Assembly (NCBI GenBank): GCA_946406115.1
Contig: OX291562.1
Coordinates: 11,252,001-11,316,000, forward strand
Direction: 5' to 3'
DNA: 64,000 bases
Source of the DNA: Apoda limacodes
Lineage: Eukaryota; Arthropoda; Insecta; Lepidoptera; Limacodidae
Within the stretch, counting starts at the first letter, position 1. Every line of letters starts with the position of its first letter. This document shows, piece by piece, positions 11,990 to 22,384 of the stretch. Below the pieces are notes generated by a model that made no database searches, was not told the origin of the DNA, and was given only the letters and a program-made list of their open reading frames with translations. A program made the translations under genes and the position numbers.

Positions 11990-13080
11990 TCTGAGGTCGC
12001 CTGCCTATCTCTTTCAGCATTATTATTAACTTCTCATTACACTCACTCGTAAACATTGTCATGAGGTGCAGGCAAGGCAGGGTGCTTAGACCTTAATCAC
12101 TCCCATGAGCTTTTTTTTTATCAAAGCAACGCGCGCGTTCATAGAACTCACGGGCGGTAATAACGCACCTATTCAATCAAGTATGTAAAAAGCGTCCGTT
12201 TAAAACATGAACTACGTGCACAAGCGATTATACAAGTTTCGACTTCAGACAAAACTTTTAATACATAAATTCTCTAGATATCTAGCGCCAACTAGCGGTG
12301 GCGTTGTTTTATCTACTTCTATTCCCGCCATTTCAATTGTGTTTCGGTGAGTTTATTTCTTTATTTACCTTATTAGGGTTCCGTAGCCAAATGGCAAAAA
12401 AAGGAACCCTTATTCGTCATGTCTGCCTGTGTGTCCGGCCGTATGTCACAGCTACTTTTTTCCGAAACTATAAGAATTATACTGTGGAAACTTGGTAATT
12501 AGATGTATTCTGTGAAACGCATTAAGATTTTCACACAAAAATAGAAATAAAAAATAATAAATTTTGGGGGTTCCCCATACTTAGAACTGAAATTCGAAAA
12601 TTTTTTTTTCATCAAACCCATACGTGTGGGGTATCTATGGATAGATCTTCAAAAATGATATTGAGGTTTCTAATATAATTTTTTCCTAACCTGTTAGTTT
12701 GCGCAAGAGACACTTCAAAAGTGGTAAAATGTGTAACTTCCAAAATAAGAGAATGATAAAACTAAAAAAAATATATGATGTACATTACCATGCAAACTTC
12801 CACCGCAATTTACTTTTCATTCAATAAACTCAAATATAAAAATAAAAAAAAAACATATTTTTTTGTTTGTGTTTTAAAGAACGTAAATGGTGGTAGCTAT
12901 GGAACCCTCGGAGCGTAAGTTCAACTCGCACTTGGCCGGTTTTTTTTATTTATACGTACGGGCGGTACGAAAATTACAAACTCGATACATTAAAGCCTTA
13001 GGCCTTTGGCCTTAGCCTTTTAAATAGCCACTCTTTTGTAATTTTCTCCTTACCACCCTTAATACACAATGAACTATTAT
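11990..13080 (+). mobile_element. Family A repeat split by a family U insertion
   Basis: 11990-12370 is homologous to 18970-19290. Both share TTAATCACTCCCATGAGC or a variant, CAAGTATGTA, and CTACTTCTATTCCCGCC. Homology resumes at about 12950-13080 (ACGGGCGGTACGAAAATTA, CCTTACCACCCTTAATACAC), matching 19325-19395. The intervening 12371-12943 is a different repeat, so family A was here first and was interrupted. Confidence 0.7.
12371..12943 (+). mobile_element. Family U repeat, near full length
   Basis: It starts TTAGGGTTCCGTAGCCAAAT and ends ACTCGCACTTGGCCGG followed by a T run, about 570 bp. Inside are TTTTGGGGGTTCCCCATAC and ACGTGTGGGGTATCTATGG. I recognise this as a widespread lepidopteran non-coding repeat, but not its autonomous partner. 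Its ends resemble those of families T and S. It lies within a family A copy. Confidence 0.65.
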
Positions 13081-13531
13081 ATATACTATAACTGTTGGAG
13101 TATAATAATTTACCATATTTTTTTCATTTTAATTAATTTCAATAATAATCTCCCCAAAAACATCTGTAATGGTATAAAATGTATCAAATACAAAAGATGC
13201 GATAGAACAATGACTAAATAGTAGGAGAGTATAAATAATTAAACTAAATAAAATAATAACAATACGGAACCCTTGTTGCGCGTGTCTGATTCGACTTAGT
13301 TGAATATTTAGCATGCAATAATGTCGTTGTTAATGGCTGATAAACAATATGACATGACATTGATAACTCCCTGTTGTTAGATATAGCCTTAAGGTGAATC
13401 CGAATCAAATTTTTTCCATACAACCTACTGAACACCTTATGTCAAGAAATATTAACATTTTGCTGCTTAAAATGCGTTATTTTATCAAATATTGATATTT
13501 ATCATTGTCTCAAAATGTGTATTATTTAATG

Positions 13532-13627
13532 AAATGCCAGTGAATTATAAATAACTACAGTTTTTGTTGATTTAATATATTTATTTATTCATTAAAAACT
13601 AGTTTTATTAATTAATTCACTGGCATT
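13532..13627. repeat. Perfect 16-bp inverted repeat (foldback)
   Basis: AAATGCCAGTGAATTA at 13532-13547 recurs as its exact reverse complement at 13612-13627, enclosing 64 AT-rich bases. Size (96 bp) and symmetry suggest a tiny MITE or a hairpin. No target duplication is visible. Confidence 0.65.
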
Positions 13628-13684
13628 TTATAGATGAATATGCGTGTTGCGAGTATGGTAAATAACGCTTTATGATAATAACAC

Positions 13685-14145
13685 GTTTTAAGGGGAACGA
13701 GTTAGTTTGCAAGGATTTGATTAATTTATTTACAGTACCTAAGTACACTATTTGACGTGAAAAAAATATATATGTTATAGTTCAAAAGTTATTTAAAAGG
13801 ATTTGCTAATATTATAATAATTTGGCTATTAAAGCACTTAAAAAATTGACACTATTTTTGCGCTTCATTTCAAATTGTTTGGAAAACTTATAGTAATATT
13901 ATCTTGATTCTTATTTTATAAAATATATATTAATATGACCAAGTGAATTTGCTAATGTCATTGTTCTAAATAAATATTTGAATTTTATACCGACAAAAAA
14001 CCGAGAATACAGAGATTTACAACGTGCGATCACGTGCTAGCGCCTGTCGTATGTGGAACTGCGTCTCTCAGTCTGTATCCTTCAATAGTGTAATATGTCT
14101 TTGTACACTGGTCGGAAAGGCACGCTTTTGCTAGGGTATGCCATA
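13685..14145 (-). mobile_element. Unclassified repeat, copy inverted relative to 52650-53030
   Basis: On the minus strand this matches 52650-53030 in order. Shared landmarks are AGCGTGCC, the AGACATATTACACTATT block, GTCGGTATAAAATT, AAATTATTATAATATTAGC, AACTATAACATA, TTCACGTCA and AATTAATCAAAT.CTTGCAAACT. Spacing differs by small indels. There is no coding frame. It looks like a non-autonomous element, with the GCAAAAGCGTGCC end near 14130. Confidence 0.65.
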
Positions 14146-14567
14146 GCCTTAATACACCTTAATACATGTTACATACAATAAATACAATCCTCATTCAACA
14201 TTAGATTGTAAATCTACATTAAATTCATTTGGTGATTTAAAATAACCTTGGTCGAAACGATCTTTTTGTTTACTTACCTTTTATTTTTAGTCAGGTACCT
14301 TTGCATTTTTTAAATAAATATATACTTTTATTTAATTTTTATGTATTTTGTGTTATTTTATTATACTACGTAAACAAAAATAACAAATAAACAATGTTTA
14401 GCTAAATGTAAAATGTTTACCTACGTGATGATACAATATATGTTGTTAATGTACGAACTCAAGTTATTTACATCGCTTTACGAAAATCACCATCAGCGAT
14501 TTCTTACACCTATCCACATCTGAATATATATACACCTTCATCATGGCTTGTTATTCTTTGCATGATA
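14146..14567. other. AT-rich non-coding DNA
   Basis: No repeat or frame is recognised. It contains the doublet CTTAATACACCTTAATACA at 14150. Confidence 0.6.
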
Positions 14568-14975
14568 AAGGACTACCCAACGTGTACCTACCGTAAAACC
14601 ACGATCCAAACTCCTCAGGCACTGTTTTTCTGACCATAAACTGAAAGTGTTAAGGACTTTCCAACGTGTACCTACCTAAAAACCCGATACTCACTCCTCA
14701 GGCACGGTTTTACGTTCCACGAATAGATGGTAAAAGGACTCCTAACGTGTGCCTAAAAACACGATCCCCACTCCTCAGCCACTGGTTTTACGACCATGAA
14801 CTGAAGGTGAAAGGACTCCCCCACGCGTACCTATCGCATAAGCACAGTTTTCACTCCTTAAGCACTATTTTTCCGAGGAAAAACTGACGGTGAAAGGATT
14901 CCTCAACGTGTACCTACCATAAACACAACACTCTTACTCCTTAGGCACTGTTTTTCCGACCATGAACTAAAGGTA
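14568..14975. repeat. Minisatellite, five units of about 82 bp
   Basis: Units begin with AAGGACT or AAGGATT near 14568, 14652, 14734, 14811 and 14894, giving spacings of 84, 82, 77 and 83. Each repeats the order CAACGTGTACCTACC, ACGATCC, ACTCCTCAGGCACTG and a degenerate CCGACCATGAACTGAAGGT. Units are clearly diverged, so the array is old. A 73-codon frame crosses it by chance and the unit length is not a multiple of three. Confidence 0.9.
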
Positions 14976-15388
14976 TTTGACAGTCAAAACAACACATAAC
15001 AAGCCTGCTTTACAAAAACAACACAAAGATCTTGAATTGGACGTTATCTGAATTCCCTAAGCGTATATTTGTACTTTACCCATACAAATCGACGAAGTAC
15101 AAAGAGTCCGGTTCTTCCTTAAGCCAGCCTTGTCCTCGTACCACAGGGTTAAGTCGTCCGATAGTCGGCACGCGACTAATTTATATTTAGGCTGTCTTCA
15201 GCTCCGAGTTTACGTACAATCAATCACTTAGTAAAAAAACTGGGTCAGCGGAATATTTTGTGGTTATATAAGTTATTTTTTATATATATTGCAAAGCGCG
15301 AATCTTAGGAATTGCTGATTCAATTAAAAAAAAAAAAATGGAGGAAGATTTACGGTTAGAAGAAAAGGGAATAGCGTATAAGTAAATT

Positions 15389-15670
15389 AATATAATTTTA
15401 AAAAAAATGTAAAATCAACCATAAAAGTAAACTGAATTTTTTTGGTTACTATTTTTTATCGTAAAATTGAGGTTGAGGTAATATAATTAAAAAAAATGTA
15501 AAATCAATAATAGAAGTAAACTGAATTCTTTTGGTCTCTATATTTTTTAACGTAAAATCGTGGTTGAGGTAATATAATTTAAAAAAATGTAAAATCAACA
15601 ATAGAAGTAAACTGAATTCTTTTGGTTACTATTTTTAATTGTAAAATTGAGGTTGAGGTAATGTAATAAA
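15389..15670. repeat. Minisatellite, three units of about 90 bp
   Basis: Units start with AATATAATT near 15389, 15480 and 15571, with a decayed fourth start at 15660, so spacings are 91, 91 and 89. Shared parts are ATGTAAAATCAA, AGTAAACTGAATT, TTTTGGT and GAGGTTGAGGTAAT. AT-rich and non-coding. Confidence 0.9.
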
Positions 15671-15836
15671 AAAAAGTTAAAATTAAAAAAATATTATTAT
15701 AAAGTAAAATGAATTATGTGCAGAAAAATGGCACAATTTTGATTATCGCAAATATAGTAGATTGTGTGCACATCTAGTTACTAAGTAGTTTTAAGTAGTA
15801 AGTAAGTTTTAATGAGTATAATTTTAGAGTTCTAAA

Positions 15837-16395
15837 TTTGGTTATCGGCGTGGAATTTATCCGTCAACTTCTTAAGGCGGAGTAACTTCCTAACTGGCGC
15901 CGCCAAAAGATATTATTTATTTTCTCTTTGTACAAAACATATTTCATGAATGTTACAAACCAATTATTTAGAACAAGTTATAAGCAATTTTTATATAGTT
16001 ATGGATTGTATCAGGAATGTAACTGTAAGTTGTAAATAGCGTTTCTGTTGAAAATTGCAATTTTAGCAGAAAAGCTATCTACAACTGAGAGGTATATTCT
16101 TGAAACTACATATAACGTACTAAAAATAGCCTGTCGCCTAGTCTTAATTTTTGGTTTGTTACAATCATGAAAAACGTTGTTACATCCATGAAATGAATGG
16201 CGCCAGTTAGGTAGTCACTGCGTCTTAATCATACTAATAAAGTTTGCTACAATAAGCTCTTTAATTGTTTTTAGCTTGTTTATAGTTATTTCCGTGGGAA
16301 CTCTTGCATCGGGATAAAAACTATTCTTATGTTATAAACTATCTCCATGCCAAATTTCAACTAAATCTGTTTATGCGTGAAGAGGTAACAGATAG
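15837..16395 (+). mobile_element. RTE/SINE-like repeat interrupted by a foldback element
   Basis: The left part (GGTTATCGGCGTGGAATTTA, TCCGTCAACTTCTTAAG) and right part (from 16215: AGCTTGTTTATAGTTATTTC, CGGGATAAAAACTATTC, GCCAAATTTCAACTAAA, GCGTGAAGAGGTAACAGATAG) make one copy of the R family seen at 58076-58310. The 15886-16214 foldback lies between them. Confidence 0.6.
15886..16214. mobile_element. Foldback MITE with imperfect terminal inverted repeats
   Basis: The left end CTTCCTAACTGGCGCC pairs with the right end GGCGCCAGTTAGGTAG with one mismatch. Pairing resumes further in: TTCATGAATGTTACAAACC on the left against GGTTTGTTACAATCATGAA on the right. Length is 329 bp with no coding capacity. 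Flanks AGTAACTT and AGTCACTG agree at 6 of 8 bases, which may be a decayed 8-bp target duplication. Confidence 0.65.
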
Positions 16396-16514
16396 TTATT
16401 ACAAGTCATAACATAAAATCTTATCAAGCCAAAACAATAAAATTCATATACATAATTCTATTTATTGCTTAAAAACGGTTTAAGAGTGCAATTTGCATAA
16501 ACCATGTATTAAAC

Positions 16515-17090
16515 TTCCAACACTTATAATAATAATAATAATATTCTTTATTGCACAGTAAGACATACATTTGAAACTATGAAATAATGAAAAAAAAAGT
16601 CTTATCGCTAACTAAGCGATTTCTTCCAGAAAACCTTTGGGTAGGGAAATTATAAAAACAAGAAAATTGAGTAAGGTGTGCATATCTCAAGGACGAGACT
16701 TAAAAATTATCAGTAGATACATATTATAAATAAATATATAATACTTTAGAAATAAAAAGTATATAAAAATATATAGATACATATATATACATTCCTATAT
16801 AAAAAAAAATTAAATATATACAAATACATATATAAGCGAATAGCTTAAGAATTTTAAAATTGTGAAAATGTAAGTTTTTTGAAAAGACTCAATGATTGAG
16901 CTTGTCGTATTTGCAATGGTAAAGAGTTCCAAAGTCTAATTGCTTTCACAACAAAAAAGTTGGTGTATGAGTGTGAATGGTGTGTTGGCGTTTTTAATAA
17001 TAAATTAGTCGAATCCCGAGTTATTGCAGAACCATGGAATTGAAATTGATTTTTGAGATAATGAGGTGTTGACGGATTGAACAGGAGTCC
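16515..17090 (-). mobile_element. LINE 3' end with intact RT C-terminal frame (family K)
   Basis: On the minus strand an open frame runs from about 17090 to a stop at 16854-16856 (about 77 codons, no internal stop). It lacks an early ATG. It contains KAIRLWNSLPLQIRQAQSLS, then LFKKLTFSQF and stop, the usual C-terminus of a CR1/L2/jockey-group reverse transcriptase. The non-coding tail continues to GCAATAAAGAATA and a (TTA)n run at 16519-16536, a typical LINE 3' end. The catalytic part is missing. The uninterrupted frame suggests this copy is younger than family J copies. Confidence 0.8.
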
Positions 17091-17260
17091 TCAAACTTAA
17101 TACACTGTCGACGTCTTATAAGTACTGATTTTGTGACGTCAAACGTCTAGAACCAAACAAGGTTTTGAACGTCATCATATTTATTACTACTATATTATAT
17201 TCATCCAACAAAGTAGACAGAAGTTAATCGATTGCACGATAAATACGAGTCAATCAATAT

Positions 17261-17544
17261 GTCGGCAGCCGATCGTAAAATCCGGCAGATCACGAAATTC
17301 CTAGGCAGATCGTAAAGTATGGAATAGAAATTATCATAAAACTGAACAGATTATTATATATAGCTTGGTTGGAACGCTCCGCTCGCTTCGCTCGCTCCGC
17401 ATCTACGTTTACAAAAGAGAAACTGAACCTAACCTATCATACATGACTTATACAGTGCGATTTCTGTTCCTTTCGTTTCCATACTTTACGATCAGCCTAG
17501 GAATTTCGTGATCTGCCGGATTTTACGATCGGCCGCCAACATAT
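17261..17544. mobile_element. Foldback MITE with about 65-bp inverted arms
   Basis: The left arm (about 17261-17324: CCGATCGTAAAATCCGGCAG, ATCACGAAATTCCTAGGC, AGTATGGAA) is repeated in reverse complement at about 17478-17544 with only a few mismatches. The loop of about 150 bp holds CGCTCGCTTCGCTCGCTCCG. TA lies outside each end (TA|TGTCGGC and GCCAACA|TA), compatible with a Tc1/mariner-type TA target, but TA is weak evidence in AT-rich DNA. Confidence 0.75.
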
Positions 17545-17689
17545 ACAGTTTGAGAGATGTTCGCCTCATACATAAAACGACCTTGCTCTTAGGAAGTCTT
17601 GCATCATACTAAACATGTTACTGGCACGTGTCAATTTCTTGATACAGGAAAATTTTCCAAGATATGGCCACAACGCCTTGAATCCATAC

Positions 17690-18565
17690 ATACTAATATT
17701 ATAAATGCTAAAGTGACTTTGTATGTCTGTTACCTCTTCACGCTTAAAGAGCTGCACCCATTAAGATGAAATTTTGCAGTGGCATAGTTTGAGACATAGG
17801 CTACTTGAAAACGCCAAGTGTGAGTCGGATTAACGCACAGAGGGTTAGGCAGGAGCTGGGCTAGGCCGTTGAGCCAATTTTAAATAAACAAATGGAAAAT
17901 ATGTGAAAAGACAAAACTTGAAAAAAAACCGTCAATTAGTCAAATTACCGCAGAGAGAAATAGTAACAAATCGGTGGAACCGCTGAGGCGAATTTGATGA
18001 AGCAGCTGAATGAGTCAATTTGACTTAAATCATCCTACTGGAGGTAGCTTATACACTGAATGAACAGACAGGCTAAATTTATACTTTTCGCATAAATAAC
18101 TATATCATAATTGCTATAGCTTGCCATAAAAAATCCTAATCAAGGAGTCGCGGTAGGAATCTCACCCTGATAACTCTAAGCTATCCTACTAATATTATAA
18201 ATGTGAAAGTTTGTTTGGATGGATGTTTGTTACTCTTTCACGCTTCAACCACTGGACGAATCGGGATGAAACTTAGCATACATATAGGTTAGGTCCTGGA
18301 AAAGCATTTAGGCTACTTTTTATCTCGAAATTCCCGCGGGAATAACTATAGCCGAGCTTAAACGAACTATAGCTACAGCTTGATATAGCAAACTTCATTA
18401 GTGTAATTAAGGAGTAAATCACAGTCCCCGATAACCGAATTTAGTGCGGGTTAATTAAAGAGTAAATCACAGTATTAATACTGTGATTAAAGAAAGGAGT
18501 CCCACGCCGATAACAGAATTTAGGACGGGCGGAGCCGCTGGCAAAGTCTAGTTCTAAATAAAGCA
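17690..18565 (-). mobile_element. Cluster of RTE/SINE-like 3' ends (family R), inverted
   Basis: At least three partial copies lie in tandem. The hallmark ACTAATATTATAAATG occurs at 17693 and 18187. It is followed by CTCTTTCACGCTTCAACCAC, CCCGCGGGAATAACTATAG, and GATAACCGAATTTAG with GGGCGGAGCC. The 18405-18490 part is internally doubled (AGTAAATCACAG twice, 40 bp apart). A perfect 24-bp palindrome spans 18465-18488. Confidence 0.65.
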
Positions 18566-18965
18566 AAGCCTATAAACCATTTTGAATAATGTCACTTTCT
18601 GAAATAGATTCAAATCGGCCTACTAAGTTCACATAATAAACAAACTCACAAAATCCGATCTTTCTCTCTTTATTGTATTAGAAAGTCTTATTTTTCTAGT
18701 TCTGTTAAAATTTTGGGCGTGCTGTTTCGCATTAAAGAGTCATGAAAATTTTGAGTTTTTATTTAGACATTTGTTATGTATCTGGGGCTTGTTTCTTTGC
18801 TTGTCAGTTTAAGAACCATATCCCGAAGAACAAAGTTATTCAATTTTAAAAGCAATTTAAACATTCAAAAGGTAGGAGAAGGAGGAGGTAATCTATGTAA
18901 ATATTTAACCGATTTTTTAAATTATTTCACTAATAGAAAGCAACACTATTTAAGGGTGTTTTATC

Positions 18966-19460
18966 AGTTCATCACGCATGTGGGAGTCATTACGTGCAGA
19001 CAAAACGGTTGCTAAGAACTTAACAACTCCCACGCGCTTTTTCTTTGTATATGTTAAATATACAAATTTCTTAAAGCAAAGCGCGCGTTAATGAGTGACG
19101 TCGTTAATAACGCGTCTATTCTATCAAGTATGTATAGAAGCTATCTGTTCAAAATATGAACTACGCGCACACTAACAATCTAGACAAAACTTTTTAATTT
19201 ATAAATTCTACAGATATATCGGGCCATTGGACAGATGCATTGTTTTCTCTACTTCTATTCCCGCCTTTTCAATTCTGTTTTGGTGAGTTTAATCGCAAAT
19301 GTGATGAAAACATTTTGTGTAACACGGGCGGTATGGAAATTAAAAATGAAAGCCTCTCGTTAGTAATTATCCCCTTACCACCCTTAATTACACAATGTAC
19401 TATTTCGGAGGGGCACTATTCCTCACGAATAATAATCATGTTGGGACAAAGAACAACGAA
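18966..19460 (+). mobile_element. Family A repeat, uninterrupted copy
   Basis: Homologous to 11990-12370 plus 12950-13080, but without the family U insertion. Shared anchors are CAAGTATGTA, ACTACGCGCACA or a variant, TTCTATTCCCGCC and CCTTACCACCCTTAATTAC. A third, rearranged copy is at 46910-47250. No coding frame. Confidence 0.7.
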
Positions 19461-19787
19461 TACTTAATTTTCCTTTAGAATTCCTAAGGAAATCGATATT
19501 TTTGCGAATAAAACCGCAGGGCTCATCTAGTTTCACACATTATGTACATACGGGACCCACAGGGCAAGAGTCCTTGCTATTGTCCCGATGTTTTTCTCCT
19601 AATTTGTTTGTTGACTTCAATTAAAACCGGAAAAAACACAGCTGTTTTTTAGGAAAAACATAAAACATCACAATGGGTACAAAAGGTTTATAAACGTTTA
19701 TTTACAAAACCATGATTGAATTTTTATTTTTATTTTTTCACTATAAAAATATTTTTTAGTAAAATGATCGAATATATTTCCAGTTTG

Positions 19788-19822
19788 ATATCTCTCTCTC
19801 TCTCTCTCTCTCTCTGTATCTC
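19788..19822. repeat. (CT)n microsatellite
   Basis: An unbroken run of CT dinucleotides of about 22-24 bp, followed by an imperfect TATCTCTC. Confidence 0.9.
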
Positions 19823-19879
19823 TCGCAAAATAAATATACGTCTCTTTCATGAAAAAGTCACGCTCGATTTTACTTCCCA

Positions 19880-20010
19880 TATTTTTTTCATACCGGGCCT
19901 TATATCGAATGCGAAAGGCAGAGGACCGAAAGAAATGGCACGCCATAGAGGAAGCTTATGTCCAGCAGTGGACCAATATGAGCTGATATGATGATGATGA
20001 TGAGGATGAA
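19880..20010 (+). mobile_element. RTE LINE 3' end with (ATG)n tail
   Basis: The plus strand carries AAAGAAATGGCACGCCATAG, AGGAAGCTTATGTCCAGCAG and TGGACCAATATGAGCTGATA, followed by an ATGATGATGATGA run. In RTE elements the frame ends EAYVQQW near this point and a TGA-rich microsatellite tail follows. It is 5' truncated to about 100 bp. Confidence 0.75.
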
Positions 20011-20197
20011 GAATTAAATTGTACTTGTTTCAATTTGCACAATAATATTACTCGCGGTTATCTGTCCGAATTGGGACTATGCCAACGTATGAAATCTCGG
20101 ATTTAATAACTAAGAGACGTGACCTCAAGGTTACTGGCACAGCTTCCTACTTCAGAAGTGCGCAAGACCTATTTAGCTTATCGTATACTAAGTACAG

Positions 20198-20232
20198 TTT
20201 TATTTATTTACGAAGTAAGTAAATAAATAAAA
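20198..20232. repeat. Perfect 14-bp hairpin
   Basis: TTTTATTTATTTAC and its exact reverse complement, separated by 7 nt. The low-complexity AT sequence makes this weak evidence for function. Confidence 0.6.
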
Positions 20233-20429
20233 TATAATTAATTTTATACCAAAAATAATTATATAATTTATTTCTAAAAGAAATCACGTTAGCGATCATA
20301 GCAAGACACATAGACTCTTTCAGAAAAGTAGGTATCTGCGCACTAGGGAAATATATGTCCTGTCCTAAATAACTTCAGTTCCGTTCACGTCCCTTCTAGC
20401 GTTCCACTGCAAGAACTCAAGGAACGAGT

Positions 20430-20702
20430 CTCATAGGAAGAAACGGTCGATTGCGGGGTTCTGCAGAGAGCTCAAAACTGCGGGCTGGAACAGCGCAAGC
20501 GTTCAAAAAGGTGGTAATTGAAGTAACGGAGGATCCTCAACCACTGGAACGTATGCGGCGTGTCCAGTCCGCATCAGTGAGTGATTCTAGTAGTGACCCG
20601 TCCATCTCACGATATTCCCATTTGTGCCTGTTGCCTCTGCCCAAGACACCAGTAAGGCGGCGTAGATATGTCTTGTCCTCAATAGAGTCGAAGGTTTCGT
20701 AA
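20430..20702 (+). CDS. Unidentified protein-like open frame
   Basis: A GC-balanced island in AT-rich DNA carries an 83-codon frame ending at a TAA (20700-20702). Composition is protein-like: AFKKVVIEVTEDPQPLERMR, then a Ser-rich SASVSDSSSDPS and a basic TPVRRRR. The opposite strand is also open (81 codons, 20537-20782), so strand is uncertain. No family is recognised. TTCTGCAG at 20459-20466 could act as a splice acceptor but has a poor pyrimidine tract. It may be a last exon, a retrocopy or an unknown transposon gene. Confidence 0.25.
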   Translation, partial: LIGRNGRLRGSAESSKLRAGTAQAFKKVVIEVTEDPQPLERMRRVQSASVSDSSSDPSISRYSHLCLLPLPKTPVRRRRYVLSSIESKVS

Positions 20703-21235
20703 ATTATTGAGAAGTATTTGGACATTTGACTTAATATACAATATAGAAAGTTGTCACCGGCATTTTCTGTAATCTTCGACAATATCCCGTGTAGATTAAA
20801 TTATCTTGCAAAAATTGTTTGATTTCTTACTCCGATCTTATACCTTCACTACAAAACACCGACTATACCAATTTCGTATTTCTAAATTCATTAGATTTTT
20901 AGTTTTCGCTATGCGCTGATGACTGAGTCAATTGGGACTTATCTCTTTATGGCCCGGTTACACATTGCAAGTTACTGTGTACTCGTACGACAGTGACATT
21001 AACTATTGCTCGAGAGACCGCATTTTGTTGATCATAGATTTAACCCCATATAAGCTGTTACAAAAATACTTCGCAAATCGGGGGAGTTGATTTCCGAGTG
21101 ACGTGCAGTGGCGTGGAGGGAGCAGGCAACGGCGATGAGTGAAAACAAAGCAATGTAGTAAATCGTTTGTAAGCTACGGACAGACTGCACTGAAGTAGCT
21201 CGTACGGCTAACTCTGTCTCTTCTGGTAACAGAAG

Positions 21236-21345
21236 TTGAGGCCAACGTTGGATCCAACGCTATTCGCGCAAAGCGTTAAGAGTGGGCCGGTGCGTACTGG
21301 CCAACGTTGGGGCCAATGTGTAGAGCCAGCGTTATATGTTAGTGT
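21236..21345. repeat. GC-rich stretch with CCAACGTTGG palindromes
   Basis: GGCCAACGTTGG occurs in two close settings about 58 bp apart (21240 and 21298), the first as GGCCAACGTTGGATCCAACG. It lies in the putative intron just downstream of exon C on the minus strand. It could be a small repeat element. No coding role is proposed. Confidence 0.4.
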
Positions 21346-21360
21346 AGAGAATGAACTTAC

Positions 21361-21474
21361 CCTTGAGGCGGGAGCACACCGGGCGCAAGCCAGTCCAGCT
21401 GGCGGTCTTGTAGGTGGCTGAGGCGCCGGGATCGTCTGCTCTTCTTTCACCTTGTACAGAGAGTTGGCACGGCT
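21361..21474 (-). CDS. Exon C of an unidentified membrane-protein gene
   Basis: A 114-nt exon (38 codons, phase 0 at both ends) on the minus strand. It follows a pyrimidine-rich acceptor (TCCTATTTTCTGTTGACAG) and ends at GG|GTAAGT, a strong donor. The frame reads SRANSLYKVKEEQT, then the Pro-rich IPAPQPPTRPPAG, then ACARCAPASR. The exon is far richer in GC than its surroundings. Phase agrees with exon B (25227-25371), about 3.75 kb upstream in gene order. The Pro-rich, charged composition suggests a cytoplasmic tail with possible SH3- or WW-type ligand motifs. That is inference. The next exon downstream was not found in the window. Confidence 0.6.
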
Positions 21475-21479
21475 CTGTC

Positions 21480-22380
21480 AACAGAAAATAGGACAATGAT
21501 CAGAGAAAAATATCCTAATTTTTCTGGTCAGACGAACGACTCCGGATGAAGAACCGCTCACGGTTTATTGTATACTAAATTTATAAAAACCTAAACTAAG
21601 GCAAGTATAGCTTGCCTCCTGGAAGAGGTCTATTTACAATTAACAACAATTAATAGTATTTGTAAAGGAAAATTGTAAAACAAAACAGTGATAAAAACGA
21701 TTTTGCTGCGTCGTTGACATGGTGAAGCTGTGTTTCGATAGTAAAAGCTGTGGAATTAAGACAGTCATCGCATTAGATGTTGACATAAAAGACAAAAAAA
21801 CGTGTTGTTTATACTCACATTTCTTGCGACACGCAAACGAGTCTGAAACGATAATTATATCCAATCATAGGTCGTTCAGTAGCGTTCTAGCACCATCTAC
21901 ATTACATACATTACACAAAAATATCTACGCAATGCACGTATTGTGTCCAGCTTTGGTATCGCTGTTTCATGTTTTAAAAGCATTTACTGTCAAAATCACC
22001 TCAAACGTAGAAGTTCGTAGAAGAACGCGTCCAGTTAATTAGAAAATGAGGTGCTTCATAAGGCTAAACCCCGAAATAGTAGATTTAGTAGATTCGGTAT
22101 CAACAAGGAGAAGACGTTTGAGTACCAGTACCACCAGTAGATCATATATATACGAACGAAATTAACGATTGTGACCCGCCCCTACACTAGAAACGTTTCT
22201 ATCGTCTTTGCAGAACTCGCCGCAAGCAAAACCTATCTATTTGTAGACGTATTTATTAAAAACTTTACAGTACTAGATCAAGTTGATACTTATGTACTTA
22301 CAAGTAATCATCGGTTATAGGTCCAGTAGACGATGTACCTGTCATTACTTAAGTCAGTGACCCGCTTTCAAGTCTCAGAT
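21480..22380. other. Non-coding, putative intron
   Basis: A 107-codon plus-strand frame (21719-22042) and a 74-codon minus frame overlap here. Neither has motifs or splice context that I can support. No repeats are recognised. Confidence 0.5.
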
Positions 22381-22384
22381 GGTT

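Noticed and set aside
14666..14887. 73-codon frame with repeated-looking residues
   Set aside because: It arises from the 82-bp minisatellite; the unit length is not a multiple of three, so successive units are read in different frames.
18410..18490. Repeated short blocks that might suggest a CRISPR-like array
   Set aside because: Only two copies inside a decayed retroposon cluster of an animal genome.
21719..22042. 107-codon plus-strand frame
   Set aside because: No recognised domain, no splice context and average base composition. Kept only as putative intron sequence.
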